A stretch of 64,000 bases of DNA. Source: SpSt-583 sp034434015. GTDB taxonomy: Bacteria; Chloroflexota; Anaerolineae; Anaerolineales; UBA6663. Position numbers and translations under genes: made by a program. Below the pieces are notes generated by a model, which saw nothing but the letters and a program-made list of their open reading frames with translations, searched no databases and had not been told where the DNA came from. Shown here piece by piece: positions 50,744 to 58,293 of this stretch. Each line of letters begins with the position of its first letter. The first letter of the stretch is position 1. The stretch lies in the NCBI GenBank assembly GCA_034434015.1, contig DAOUAB010000024.1:1-64000 (forward strand). Reading direction: 5' to 3'.

Positions 50744-51582
50744 GCGCGCCCGTGGAATTCTTCTTTCGCCGCGCGTATCGCGGCCCCCTGAAAGCCGTCC
50801 TCTTCGACTGGGCGGGCACGACCGTGGATTACGGCTGTTTCTCGCCCGCGGCCGTGTTCATCCACGTCTTCAAGAATCGGGGTGTGGACATCACCCTCGA
50901 GCAGGCGCGCGGCCCGATGGGGTTGATGAAGCGCGACCACATCCGCGCTATCGCGCAGATGCCGGCCGTGGCCGCGCAGTGGCAGGCCGTGCATGGCCGG
51001 CCCTGGACCGAGGCCGATGGGGACGCCCTGTTCGCCGAGTTTGTGCCCTTACAGGTGGCGTGCCTGGCCGAGTTCGCCGACCCGATCCCGGGCGTGGCGG
51101 AGACCGTGGCCGAGCTGCGCCGCCGCGGGCTGAAGATCGGTTCGACGACGGGCTACACGCGCGAGATGATGGCGGCGCTCGTCCCCGAGGCCGCCAGACG
51201 GGGTTACGCGCCCGATGAGTGGGTGTGCTCGACCGACGTGCCCGCCGGCCGCCCGGCGCCGTGGATGTGCTTCCAGAATGCGCAGCGCCTGGGCGCTTAC
51301 CCGGCGGAGGCGCTGGTCAAGATTGGGGACACGGCGCCGGATATCGAGGAAGGCCTGAACGCCGGGATGTGGGCGGTGGGTGTGGCGCTGACCGGCAACG
51401 AGGTCGGGCTGACGGAGTCCGAGGTGGCGGCCCTGACCCCGGAGGCGCGCCAGGCCCGGCTCAAGCCGGCCTACGAACGGCTCTACCGGGCCGGCGCGCA
51501 CTTTGTGGTGGATAGCGTGGCGGACTGTCTGCCGGTCCTGGATGAAATCCAGGCGCGCGTGGCGCGCGGCGAGAAGCCGTAG
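50740..51582 (+). CDS. phnX: Phosphonoacetaldehyde hydrolase (phosphonatase)
   Basis: HAD-superfamily enzyme of 280 residues that cleaves the C-P bond of phosphonoacetaldehyde to acetaldehyde and phosphate. Nucleophile Asp in LFDWAGTTVDYGCFSP near 22, cap-domain Schiff-base Lys in GLMKRDHIRA near 63, motif II GSTTGYTREMM, motif III/IV around RPAPWMCFQ and VKIGDTAPDIEEGLNAG. Start is GTG at 50740 overlapping the phnW stop (GTGA); a GTG at 50752 is an alternative. Last gene of the operon. No phnR-type regulator is next to it. Confidence 0.96.
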   Translation: MSAPVEFFFRRAYRGPLKAVLFDWAGTTVDYGCFSPAAVFIHVFKNRGVDITLEQARGPMGLMKRDHIRAIAQMPAVAAQWQAVHGRPWTEADGDALFAEFVPLQVACLAEFADPIPGVAETVAELRRRGLKIGSTTGYTREMMAALVPEAARRGYAPDEWVCSTDVPAGRPAPWMCFQNAQRLGAYPAEALVKIGDTAPDIEEGLNAGMWAVGVALTGNEVGLTESEVAALTPEARQARLKPAYERLYRAGAHFVVDSVADCLPVLDEIQARVARGEKP

Positions 51583-51711
51583 TAAAGCCGTCTGGCGCCC
51601 GGGCGACTTTTGCCGCGCATTCTCAGCGGAGGTCAAAGCCGGCATGGTCTGAAGCGGCCGATTGGCCGCGCGCCGGGCTGGCTCTGCCCCTTAAGTCCTA
51701 TTTCATGGCGG

Positions 51712-51740
51712 GCGTAGGGAGAGCGTAGGTTTCGCGTAGG
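51712..51740 (+). repeat. Three GCGTAGG heptamers at 11-bp period
   Basis: GCGTAGG occurs at 51712-51718, 51723-51729 and 51734-51740, each followed by a 4-nt spacer (GAGA, TTTC). This is the spacing used by SARP and other OmpR-type winged-helix regulators, which bind the same DNA face on successive turns. It lies 28-33 nt upstream of -10-like boxes. Confidence 0.55.
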
Positions 51741-51817
51741 GGATAGAACAAGTCTGATTCGGGGGGGCTATGCTATTCTAACGTCCAGAAGGGCATAACT
51801 CTTCTTCTCCTCCTTGA

Positions 51818-51846
51818 GAGAGCCGGGGTCGGCGTCCCCGGCTCTC
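51818..51846. other. 11-bp perfect hairpin upstream of murJ
   Basis: Arms GAGAGCCGGGG and CCCCGGCTCTC with a 7-nt loop. No T-tract follows on the plus strand. It may be a terminator for a short upstream transcript, a Rho-independent element lacking a U-run, or a leader structure. Confidence 0.6.
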
Positions 51847-51910
51847 GCGATTCTGGGCGCTGGCGCACGGACCCGGCGCGCCCGATGGGCCGACCGGCCG
51901 CCGGGGGCAG

Positions 51911-51916
51911 TATAAT
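51911..51916 (+). promoter_or_regulatory. -10 box for leaderless murJ transcript
   Basis: TATAAT followed by CCCGGC and then the GTG start at 51923, a gap of 6 nt. There is no ribosome-binding site in this gap, so transcription likely begins at the start codon. Confidence 0.65.
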
Positions 51917-51922
51917 CCCGGC

Positions 51923-53479
51923 GTGGACACCAGCCAGCGCCAGATTACGCGAGCCGCCATGACGGTGATGGCGGCTTTTCTGTTGAGCAACCTGACCGGC
52001 CTGGTCCGCCAGGTCCTGATCGCGGACGCCTTCGGCACCAGCCGCGTCCTGGACGCCTTCACGGCCGCCCAGCGCGTGCCCGGCATCCTGTTCGACCTGG
52101 TGGCAGGCGGGGCGCTGGCGTCGGCTTTTGTGCCGGCCTTCACGGGCTTCCTGACGCGCGAGGACCGGGCGGGCGCATGGCGGCTGGCCAGCGGCGTGCT
52201 AACGCTGGTGGCCCTGGTCCTGGCCGCCGCCTCGGCCCTGTGCGCGGTCTTCGCGCCCCAGGTTATCCGCGTGGTCGCCGCCGGCCTGGCGCCGGACGAG
52301 GCGGCGCTGGCCGTCGCGCTGCTGCGCATCCTGCTCATCGCGCCCACCCTTTTCGGCGTCAGCGGCCTGCTGATGGGCCTGCTCAACGCCCACCAGCACT
52401 TCCTGCTGCCCGCCCTGGCGCCGACCTTCTACTGGCTGGGCATGATCTTCGGTCTGGTCGTGTGGACGCCGACGCTCGGCATCTACGGCCTGGCGTGGGG
52501 CGCGGTGCTGGGCGCCGGGCTGCACCTGCTCATCCAGGCGCCCGGTCTGCGCGGCCTGCCCCAGGTCCGCCTGCGGCCGGCGTTCGGCCTCGATAACCCG
52601 GCGGTCCGGGAAGTGATCCGCCTGATGGGGCCGCGCCTGCTCGGCGTGGCCGCCGTCCAGCTTAACTTTCTGGTGAACACGGCGCTGGCGACGTATCTCC
52701 CGGGCGGGGCCAGCGCCCTGGATTACGCCTGGCGCATCTTCACCATGCCGCAGGTGATTATCGCCCAGGCCATCGCCATCGCCGCGTTGCCGGCCTTCTC
52801 GGCGATGGCGGCGCGCGGCGAGGTGGCCGCCATGCGCGCCAGCCTGGCCGACACGCTGCGCCTGATCCTGTTCCTGACGCTGCCGGCCACGGTCGGCCTG
52901 CTGATCCTGGCCCGGCCGGTGGTGGCCCTGCTCTTCGAGCGCGGCCAGTTCGACGCCGTCTCCACGGCGCTGGTGGCCTGGCCGCTGGCGATGTACACCC
53001 TCGGCCTGGCCAGCCACTCGGTGGTGGAGATCGTCGCCCGCGCCTATTACGCGCTGAAGGACACCTGGACGCCGGTCTGGATCGGGGCGACGGCCATGCT
53101 TTTGAACGTGGCCCTGAACTTTGCGCTGGCCGCCCTGTTCACGGCCGCCGGCTGGCCCGCGCATGCCGGCCTGGCGCTGGCCAACACCCTGGCGACGACG
53201 CTGGAGATGCTGGGCCTGGCGTGGCTGATGCGCCGGCGGCTGGGCGGCCTGGCGCTGGACCGTGTCTGGCCGGGGCTGTGGCGCACGGCGCTGGCGACGG
53301 CGTTGATGGGGGTGGCACTGGCCGGCTGGGCGGCGGCCTCGTCTGGCTGGTCGGTGTGGATCGTGGGGCTGGGCGGCGTGGGGTTGGGCGGCGCGGTCTT
53401 CTGGGCCGCCGCCTACGCGCTGCGCAGCCCGGAGGCGCGGCAACTGCCGGAGATGGCGCTGCGGCGGCTCAGACGTTAG
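51923..53479 (+). CDS. murJ: Lipid II flippase MurJ
   Basis: MOP-superfamily flippase of 518 residues with about 14 transmembrane helices; moves lipid II across the cytoplasmic membrane for peptidoglycan synthesis. Family features: opening RAAMTVMAAFLLSNLTGLVRQVLIADAFG region, LDAFTAAQRVPGILFDLVAG, SAFVPAF, LMGPRLLGVAAVQLNFLVNT and the helix-7/8 segment ASALDYAWRIFTMPQ. GTG start immediately after a TATAAT. Indicates a peptidoglycan-containing cell. The gene is monocistronic and convergent with the DUF212 gene. Confidence 0.94.
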   Translation: MDTSQRQITRAAMTVMAAFLLSNLTGLVRQVLIADAFGTSRVLDAFTAAQRVPGILFDLVAGGALASAFVPAFTGFLTREDRAGAWRLASGVLTLVALVLAAASALCAVFAPQVIRVVAAGLAPDEAALAVALLRILLIAPTLFGVSGLLMGLLNAHQHFLLPALAPTFYWLGMIFGLVVWTPTLGIYGLAWGAVLGAGLHLLIQAPGLRGLPQVRLRPAFGLDNPAVREVIRLMGPRLLGVAAVQLNFLVNTALATYLPGGASALDYAWRIFTMPQVIIAQAIAIAALPAFSAMAARGEVAAMRASLADTLRLILFLTLPATVGLLILARPVVALLFERGQFDAVSTALVAWPLAMYTLGLASHSVVEIVARAYYALKDTWTPVWIGATAMLLNVALNFALAALFTAAGWPAHAGLALANTLATTLEMLGLAWLMRRRLGGLALDRVWPGLWRTALATALMGVALAGWAAASSGWSVWIVGLGGVGLGGAVFWAAAYALRSPEARQLPEMALRRLRR

Positions 53480-53482
53480 AGC

Positions 53483-53932
53483 TCACCGGACGACCAGGAG
53501 GGCGGTCACCAGCCCCAGCAGGATGCCGCCGACCACCTCGCGCGGGGTGTGGCCCAGGCGTTCCTTGAGCTCTTTCTCGGCCAGGGGATGGCCGGTGAAC
53601 AACTCATCGATCATCAGGTTGAGGATGCGGGCGTGGTCGCCGGCCTGTCGCCGGACGCCGGTCGCGTCGTACACCACCACCATCGACACCACCCAGGCGA
53701 TGGCGAACACGGCCGAGTCGAAGCCCTCCTGCAGACCGATGGCGATGGTCGTGCCGATCACCAGCGCCGAGTGCGACGACGGCATGCCGCCGGCGCTGAG
53801 CAACAGCCCCCAACTCCACTCGCGGCTGGTGAGGTAATGCAGCGGCGGCTTGATGATCTGGGCGATGAGCCAGGCGCCGAAGCCCGCCCACAGGACGCGG
53901 TTGGCCGCGATCTCCATCACGAAGTCGGCCAT
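53483..53932 (-). CDS. DUF212/divergent PAP2-like membrane protein
   Basis: Membrane protein of 149 residues matching the DUF212 (acid phosphatase/vanadium haloperoxidase-related) family: SAGGMPSSHSALVIGTTIAIG near 50 with the SSHS motif, VVYDATGVRRQAGDHARILN near 92 and LKERLGHTPREVVGGILLG near 125. The SSH and H-x3-E/V elements resemble PAP2 motifs 2 and 3. Substrate unknown, probably a lipid or polyprenyl phosphate. ATG at 53932 has GAGGG 7 nt upstream and lies 3 nt past the xseB stop, so it is the third gene of an xseA-xseB-DUF212 unit. Confidence 0.88.
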   Translation of the reverse strand: MADFVMEIAANRVLWAGFGAWLIAQIIKPPLHYLTSREWSWGLLLSAGGMPSSHSALVIGTTIAIGLQEGFDSAVFAIAWVVSMVVVYDATGVRRQAGDHARILNLMIDELFTGHPLAEKELKERLGHTPREVVGGILLGLVTALLVVR

Positions 53933-53935
53933 GCG

Positions 53936-54211
53936 CTAACCCTCGGCCTCGCCGGCCTCGAACGGCGCCAGCGTCCCTTCCGGCGTGAGCGCCCGGACGC
54001 GCAATTCGGCGCGGTCCAGCAGTTGACCGCAGCGGGCTGCCAGCGCCTGCCCGCGCGCATACAGCGCCAGCGCGTCTTCAAGGGCCGGCTCGCCGCTCTC
54101 CAGCCGGGCGACGACCGCCTCCAGGGCTTCAAATGCGGCTTCAAACGACAGCGCCTCGACGTCGCCCCCCGCGGGCGCGGCTTCCTTGACCTTCTTGCTC
54201 TTTGGGCTCAT
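53936..54211 (-). CDS. xseB: Exodeoxyribonuclease VII small subunit
   Basis: Helical small subunit of 91 residues. Core pattern LSFEAAFEALEAVVARLESG, then EPALEDALALYARGQALAARC with the conserved L-E-x-I/V-V-x-x-L-E-x-G-x-x-x-L-E-x-x-L style spacing. Residues after about 75 are a short acidic tail. Start ATG at 54211 overlaps the xseA stop (ATGA), so both subunits are made in step. Acts with XseA to degrade single-stranded DNA to oligonucleotides. Confidence 0.92.
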   Translation of the reverse strand: MSPKSKKVKEAAPAGGDVEALSFEAAFEALEAVVARLESGEPALEDALALYARGQALAARCGQLLDRAELRVRALTPEGTLAPFEAGEAEG

Positions 54212-55452
54212 GAGTGGGCTCCTGTGGCGGTCGCTCCGAATTCGCCGTCGCTGACGCGGACGACTAACGCCTCGCCCGCCTGCACCTCCCGGGCGCGGCG
54301 GATGACGTCCCCGGACGGCCGGCGGACGATGGCATAACCGCGGCCGAGCACGGCCAGCGGGCTGACGGCGTTGAGCGCCTGGGTCAGGCGGTTGTGGCGC
54401 TCGCGGGCCAGCGCCAGTTGATGACGCACGGCGACCGCCGCGCGCGCCTCCAGATCGTCCAGGCGCTGGCGGGCCAGCTGCAGCTGGCCGGCGGGTGAGA
54501 GCCGTTCCAGACGGGCCTGCAGCCGCTCCAGCGCGGCGCGCCGCGCCGCGAGGCCGGACGCCAGCGCCTCCCCGGCGCGCTCGGTGAGGGCGTCCACCTC
54601 GGCGCGCCAATCGTCGGCTGAAAAGCGCGTCACCAGCTCGGCCGCCGCCGACGGCGTGGGCGCGCGCAGGTCGGCGACGAAGTCGGCGATGGTGAAGTCG
54701 GTCTCATGGCCGACGCCGCTGATCACGGGCGCCGGCGAGGCGGCGATGGCGCGGGCGACGGCCTCATCGTTGAAGGCCCACAGGTCCTCCAGCGCCCCGC
54801 CGCCGCGGGCGACCAAGATAACTTCCGGGCGAATTGCCTCCGGCAATTCGCCCAGCCGCTGCAAAGCGGCCACGATCCCGCGTGGCGCGTCCGGGCCCTG
54901 CACCGCCGTCGGCGCCAGGAGCACCTCGGCCAGCGGCGAACGGCGGCGCAGCACGTTGAGGATGTCGCGCAGGGCCGCGCCGGCCGGGGACGTGACCAGC
55001 CCCAGCCGCCGCGGGCGCTCGGGCAGCGGACGTTTGCGCGCGGCGTCGAACAGGCCCTCCGCCTCCAGGCGGGCCTTCAGGCGCGCGAACTCGCGGTAGA
55101 GCGCGCCCTCGCCCTGCGGCGCCAGGCTGCTCACGTCGAGCTGGTATTTGCCGCGCGCCTCGTACAGCGTCACCGCCCCCAGCGCCTCCACGGCGTCGCC
55201 GTCGCGCGGGCGGTAGCGCTGGCGCTCGGCGCGCGCGCGCCACATCACGCAATCGAGTTGCGCGTTGCTGTCCTTGAGCGAGAAATACCAGTGGCCGGAG
55301 GGGTAGGCCTTGAAGCCCGTGATCTCGCCGCGCACGCGCAGGTCCTGCAAACGGTCATCCGCTTCCAGGCTCTGGCGCACATACCGGTTGAGGTCGCTGA
55401 CGGTCCAGGTCTCGCCGCCGGGCTCGGTTGTGAAGGGGAGCGGCAGGGTCAT
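54208..55452 (-). CDS. xseA: Exodeoxyribonuclease VII large subunit
   Basis: Catalytic subunit of 414 residues. N-terminal OB fold (TVSDLNRYVRQSLEADDRLQ, GHWYFSLKDSNAQLDCVMWR) and catalytic domain with GLVTSPAGAALRDILNVLRRR, VARGGGALEDLWAFNDE and the signature GHETDFTIADFVADLRAPTP. The C-terminal region is a long coiled coil that binds XseB, ending in VLGRGYAIV. I prefer the ATG at 55452, the start of MTLPLPFTTEPGGETWTVSD; a start 42 nt upstream is possible. TACCAT 7 nt before that ATG could be a leaderless -10 box. Confidence 0.95.
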   Translation of the reverse strand: MTLPLPFTTEPGGETWTVSDLNRYVRQSLEADDRLQDLRVRGEITGFKAYPSGHWYFSLKDSNAQLDCVMWRARAERQRYRPRDGDAVEALGAVTLYEARGKYQLDVSSLAPQGEGALYREFARLKARLEAEGLFDAARKRPLPERPRRLGLVTSPAGAALRDILNVLRRRSPLAEVLLAPTAVQGPDAPRGIVAALQRLGELPEAIRPEVILVARGGGALEDLWAFNDEAVARAIAASPAPVISGVGHETDFTIADFVADLRAPTPSAAAELVTRFSADDWRAEVDALTERAGEALASGLAARRAALERLQARLERLSPAGQLQLARQRLDDLEARAAVAVRHQLALARERHNRLTQALNAVSPLAVLGRGYAIVRRPSGDVIRRAREVQAGEALVVRVSDGEFGATATGAHS

Positions 55453-55504
55453 CAAAAGGATGGTAGCCGAGGCAGGGAGGGGTGTCAAATCCACAGGGCC
55501 GCGT

Positions 55505-55510
55505 TATACT
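55505..55510 (+). promoter_or_regulatory. -10 box for leaderless lipoprotein transcript
   Basis: TATACT followed by 7 nt (CCGGCGC) and the ATG at 55518. There is no Shine-Dalgarno in the gap. Confidence 0.55.
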
Positions 55511-55517
55511 CCGGCGC

Positions 55518-56789
55518 ATGTCCCGGCTTGCCGTCTGGCTGTGCCTCCTGGCGTTGCTGACCGGCTGCGCCTGGCCGGCCTCCTCGCCGCCGGCGGTCTC
55601 CCCAACGGCGCCAGTCACGGTGACGCCGGCCCGGCGGCCCACCCCGACCTCCACCGACGTGTCCGGGCACCGCCTGGTCCTCTGGCTGCCGCCCCAGTTT
55701 GCGCCGGAGGCCCGTCTTCCGGGCGGCGCCGTGCTGGCCGAGCAGCTGGCCGAGTTCGAGGCCGCCCATCCCGGCTGGACGGTGCAGGTGCGCCTCAAAA
55801 CCCTCGCCGGCCCCAGCGGCCTGCTCGGGTCGTTGCTGGCGGCCTACGATACGGCCCCGGCGGCGCTCCCGGACCTGGTGGCGTTGACGGCGGACGATCT
55901 GGCCGCCGCCGCGCAGGCGGATGCCCTGGTCCCGCTCGATGGCTGGGCGCGGCGGGAGGTCTACACCGACAGCTACCCGTTTGCCCAGGCGATGAGCCGT
56001 GTGCAGGGCCAATGGCTGGGCGCGCCGTTCGCGGCCGACGCGCGCCTGCTGGTCTACAACACCGATCTCTATCCCGTCGCGCCCATGCGCTGGTCTGAAA
56101 TCGTGACCGGCACGCTGATCTTTCCGGGCGCGGAGGCGGCCGGGCTGACCGTGCTGAACGAGTACCTGGCGCTGGGCGGGAGGCTGACCGATGACGCCGG
56201 GCGCGTCACTCTGGAGGCGGGCCGGCTGGCCCTGGCGCTCAGCGCCTGGCAGGTCAATCAGCGCGCCGGCGTCCTGCCGCTCTCGACGCTGGACTACGCG
56301 GGTCCAGACGAAACCTGGCAGGTGTTCCGCGAGCGGCGCGCGACCCTGGCCGTGACCACGGCGCAATGGTACCTGGCCGAAGCGGGCCGTGTGAGCACGG
56401 CCGGGGCGGCCCTGCCTCCCAACAGCCTCGGCCAACCGTTCACCCTGGCCGACGGCTGGTGCTGGGCGCTGGTGGCTAAGGGCGACGACTACACGCCCGC
56501 CGCGGCGCTGCTGGACTGGTTGACGGATCCGGCCCGTCTGGCCCCCTGGACGCTGGCGGCGCAGGTCCTGCCCACCCGGGCGGCGGCGCTGGCCGGCTGG
56601 GAGGCGGCGCCCGCGGCGCCGCTCGCCGCCGCCGTCGCCGCCCGCGCCCAGTTGCGGCCGGCCCGCCCGATTCTGGAACAGTTGGGGCCGGTGTTACGCC
56701 AGGCCCTCGACGACGTGCTGCGCGGCCGCGCCACGCCCAACGCGGCCGCCGAGCGCGCCGCGCAGGAATTGGAGGACCTGCAGGAATAG
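55518..56789 (+). CDS. ABC-type solute-binding lipoprotein (family 1)
   Basis: Binding protein of 423 residues. The ATG at 55518 gives the lipoprotein signal LAVWLCLLALLTGCAWPASS with lipobox LTGC. An earlier in-frame start would spoil the signal peptide. Mature regions resemble sugar-binding proteins: VLAEQLAEFEAAHPGWTVQV, LPDLVALTADDLAAAAQADA and YNTDLYPVAPMRWSE, then ADGWCWALVAKGDDYTPAAA near 320 and a C-terminal helix. No permease or ATPase genes are adjacent, so the transporter partner is elsewhere. Followed 7 nt later by the phosphohexomutase gene, so the two may be co-transcribed. Confidence 0.78.
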   Translation: MSRLAVWLCLLALLTGCAWPASSPPAVSPTAPVTVTPARRPTPTSTDVSGHRLVLWLPPQFAPEARLPGGAVLAEQLAEFEAAHPGWTVQVRLKTLAGPSGLLGSLLAAYDTAPAALPDLVALTADDLAAAAQADALVPLDGWARREVYTDSYPFAQAMSRVQGQWLGAPFAADARLLVYNTDLYPVAPMRWSEIVTGTLIFPGAEAAGLTVLNEYLALGGRLTDDAGRVTLEAGRLALALSAWQVNQRAGVLPLSTLDYAGPDETWQVFRERRATLAVTTAQWYLAEAGRVSTAGAALPPNSLGQPFTLADGWCWALVAKGDDYTPAAALLDWLTDPARLAPWTLAAQVLPTRAAALAGWEAAPAAPLAAAVAARAQLRPARPILEQLGPVLRQALDDVLRGRATPNAAAERAAQELEDLQE

Positions 56790-56796
56790 GACGCTT

Positions 56797-58245
56797 ATGA
56801 CCATTCAATTTGGAACCGACGGCTGGCGCGCCGTCATCGCCGAGACCTTCACGTTTGAAAACCTGCGCCTGCTCACCCAGGGCATCGCCGACGCCGTCTC
56901 GGCCCCGGACTGGGGCGGCGCGAACGGCGGCGATTATGACCCCCGCCTCATGGTGGTCGGTTTTGACACCCGCTTCCTCTCGGACCGGTTCGCCACCGAG
57001 GTCGCCCGGGTGCTGGCCGCCAACGGCCTGACCGTGCTGCTCACCCACGCCGACGCGCCGACGCCGGCCGTCTCCTACGCGGTGCGGCACCACCGCGCCG
57101 CGGGCGGCGTGATGATCACGGCCTCACACAACGCGCCGCGCTACAACGGCGTCAAGCTCAAGGCCGCCTTTGGCGGCTCGGCCCTCAACGAGCAGTGCCG
57201 GCGCGTGGAAGTGTTCCTGCACGACAACGAGGCGCGCGCGCGCGGCCCGAACCTGATGGACTACGACAAAGCGGTGAGCGCCGGCCTGATCCGGCGTTTC
57301 AACCCGATGCCGGCCTACACCGACCACCTGCGGACGCTGGTGGACTTCGACGTCATCGCCGCCAACCCGCAACGGCTGGTGGTGGACTCGATGTACGGCT
57401 CCGGGCGCGGGGCGATCAAGGGCCTGCTGCAGGGCACCGGCTGCGAGGTGTTCGAGATCCGCGGCGAGATGAACCCCGGCTTCGGCGGCGTCCACCCCGA
57501 GCCGATCGCGCGCTACCTGGGGGCGACGGCCGGCGCCATCGCCGCCGGGCACGGCGCGTTCGCCGTGGTCACCGACGGCGACGCCGACCGCACCGGGGCC
57601 ATGGACGGGCGCGGGCAGTTCGTGGACCCGCACAAGATCATGGCGCTGACCCTGCGCTATCTGGTGGAGAAGCGCGGCTGGACGGGCGCGGCTGTGAAGA
57701 CCGTTTCCACCACGCGCATGGTCAACCGCCTGGCGGCCCGTTACGGGCTGCCCTGCTACGAGACGCCGGTCGGCTTCAACTACATTGCCGATTACATGTT
57801 GGCCCAGGACGTGCTCATCGGCGGCGAGGAGTCCGGCGGCATCAGCATCAAGGGCCACATCCCGGAAGGCGACGGCGTGCTCTTCGGGCTGCTCATCCTG
57901 GAGATGGTGGCCGCCTCGGGCGTCACGCTCGAGGAGCTGGTGGACGGCCTGCTGAAGGAATACGGGCCGGCGCGCTACGCGCGCAAAGACCTGCGCCTGG
58001 CGCGGCCCGTGTCCAAAAAAGACATGGTCCAGCGGCTAACGGAGAATGCGCCGGCCGGCATCGGCGGCCTGAGCGTCGCCAGGGTGGAGGCGCTCGACGG
58101 CGTCAAGTATGTGATGGACGACGATTCGTGGCTGCTGATCCGGCCGTCCGGCACCGAGCCCGTACTGCGGGTCTATGCCGAGGGCCGCGACGAGGCGACG
58201 GTGACGGCCCTGCTGGCCTACGGTCAGAAGATCGCCGAAGCGTGA
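56797..58245 (+). CDS. Phosphoglucomutase/phosphomannomutase family protein
   Basis: Alpha-D-phosphohexomutase of 482 residues that interconverts hexose 1- and 6-phosphates. Phosphoserine loop MITASHNAPRYNG near 108, metal site VTDGDADRTGAMD near 260, sugar-specificity loop GGEESGGISI near 343 and phosphate loop RPSGTEPVLRVYAEG near 447. Full family length. The GGEESGG form is typical of phosphoglucomutase/phosphomannomutase rather than GlmM, but specificity cannot be decided here. AGGA 5 nt upstream of the ATG. Convergent with the receiver-kinase gene. Confidence 0.93.
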   Translation: MTIQFGTDGWRAVIAETFTFENLRLLTQGIADAVSAPDWGGANGGDYDPRLMVVGFDTRFLSDRFATEVARVLAANGLTVLLTHADAPTPAVSYAVRHHRAAGGVMITASHNAPRYNGVKLKAAFGGSALNEQCRRVEVFLHDNEARARGPNLMDYDKAVSAGLIRRFNPMPAYTDHLRTLVDFDVIAANPQRLVVDSMYGSGRGAIKGLLQGTGCEVFEIRGEMNPGFGGVHPEPIARYLGATAGAIAAGHGAFAVVTDGDADRTGAMDGRGQFVDPHKIMALTLRYLVEKRGWTGAAVKTVSTTRMVNRLAARYGLPCYETPVGFNYIADYMLAQDVLIGGEESGGISIKGHIPEGDGVLFGLLILEMVAASGVTLEELVDGLLKEYGPARYARKDLRLARPVSKKDMVQRLTENAPAGIGGLSVARVEALDGVKYVMDDDSWLLIRPSGTEPVLRVYAEGRDEATVTALLAYGQKIAEA

Positions 58246-58266
58246 CCTCCCCCCTACGCTCGGCGG

Positions 58267-58293
58267 CGTAGCGCACGGCCGGGCGCCCCTACG
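58267..58293. repeat. GTAG...CTAC palindromic repeat at convergent gene ends
   Basis: Imperfect palindrome with arms CGTAGCGCACGG and CCGGGCGCCCCTACG. Its right arm contains the TAG stop of the receiver-kinase gene on the minus strand, as does the element at 19764-19791 for psuG. Both lie between convergent genes. Confidence 0.6.

Larger units (their letters stand above)
51583..51922. other. Intergenic region between phnX and murJ
   Basis: About 340 nt. Contents in order: non-descript GC-rich DNA after phnX, three GCGTAGG heptamers (51712-51740), overlapping -10-like boxes TATGCT and TATTCT (51769-51779), a strong hairpin (51818-51846) and the TATAAT before murJ (51911-51916). The stretch 51780-51910 could be a short transcript with a stem-loop; no open frame in it stands out. 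Confidence 0.5.

Noticed and set aside
51818..51846. Intrinsic terminator of the phosphonate operon
   Set aside because: The stem is strong but lies about 235 nt past phnX and lacks a T-tract, so I list it as a hairpin only.
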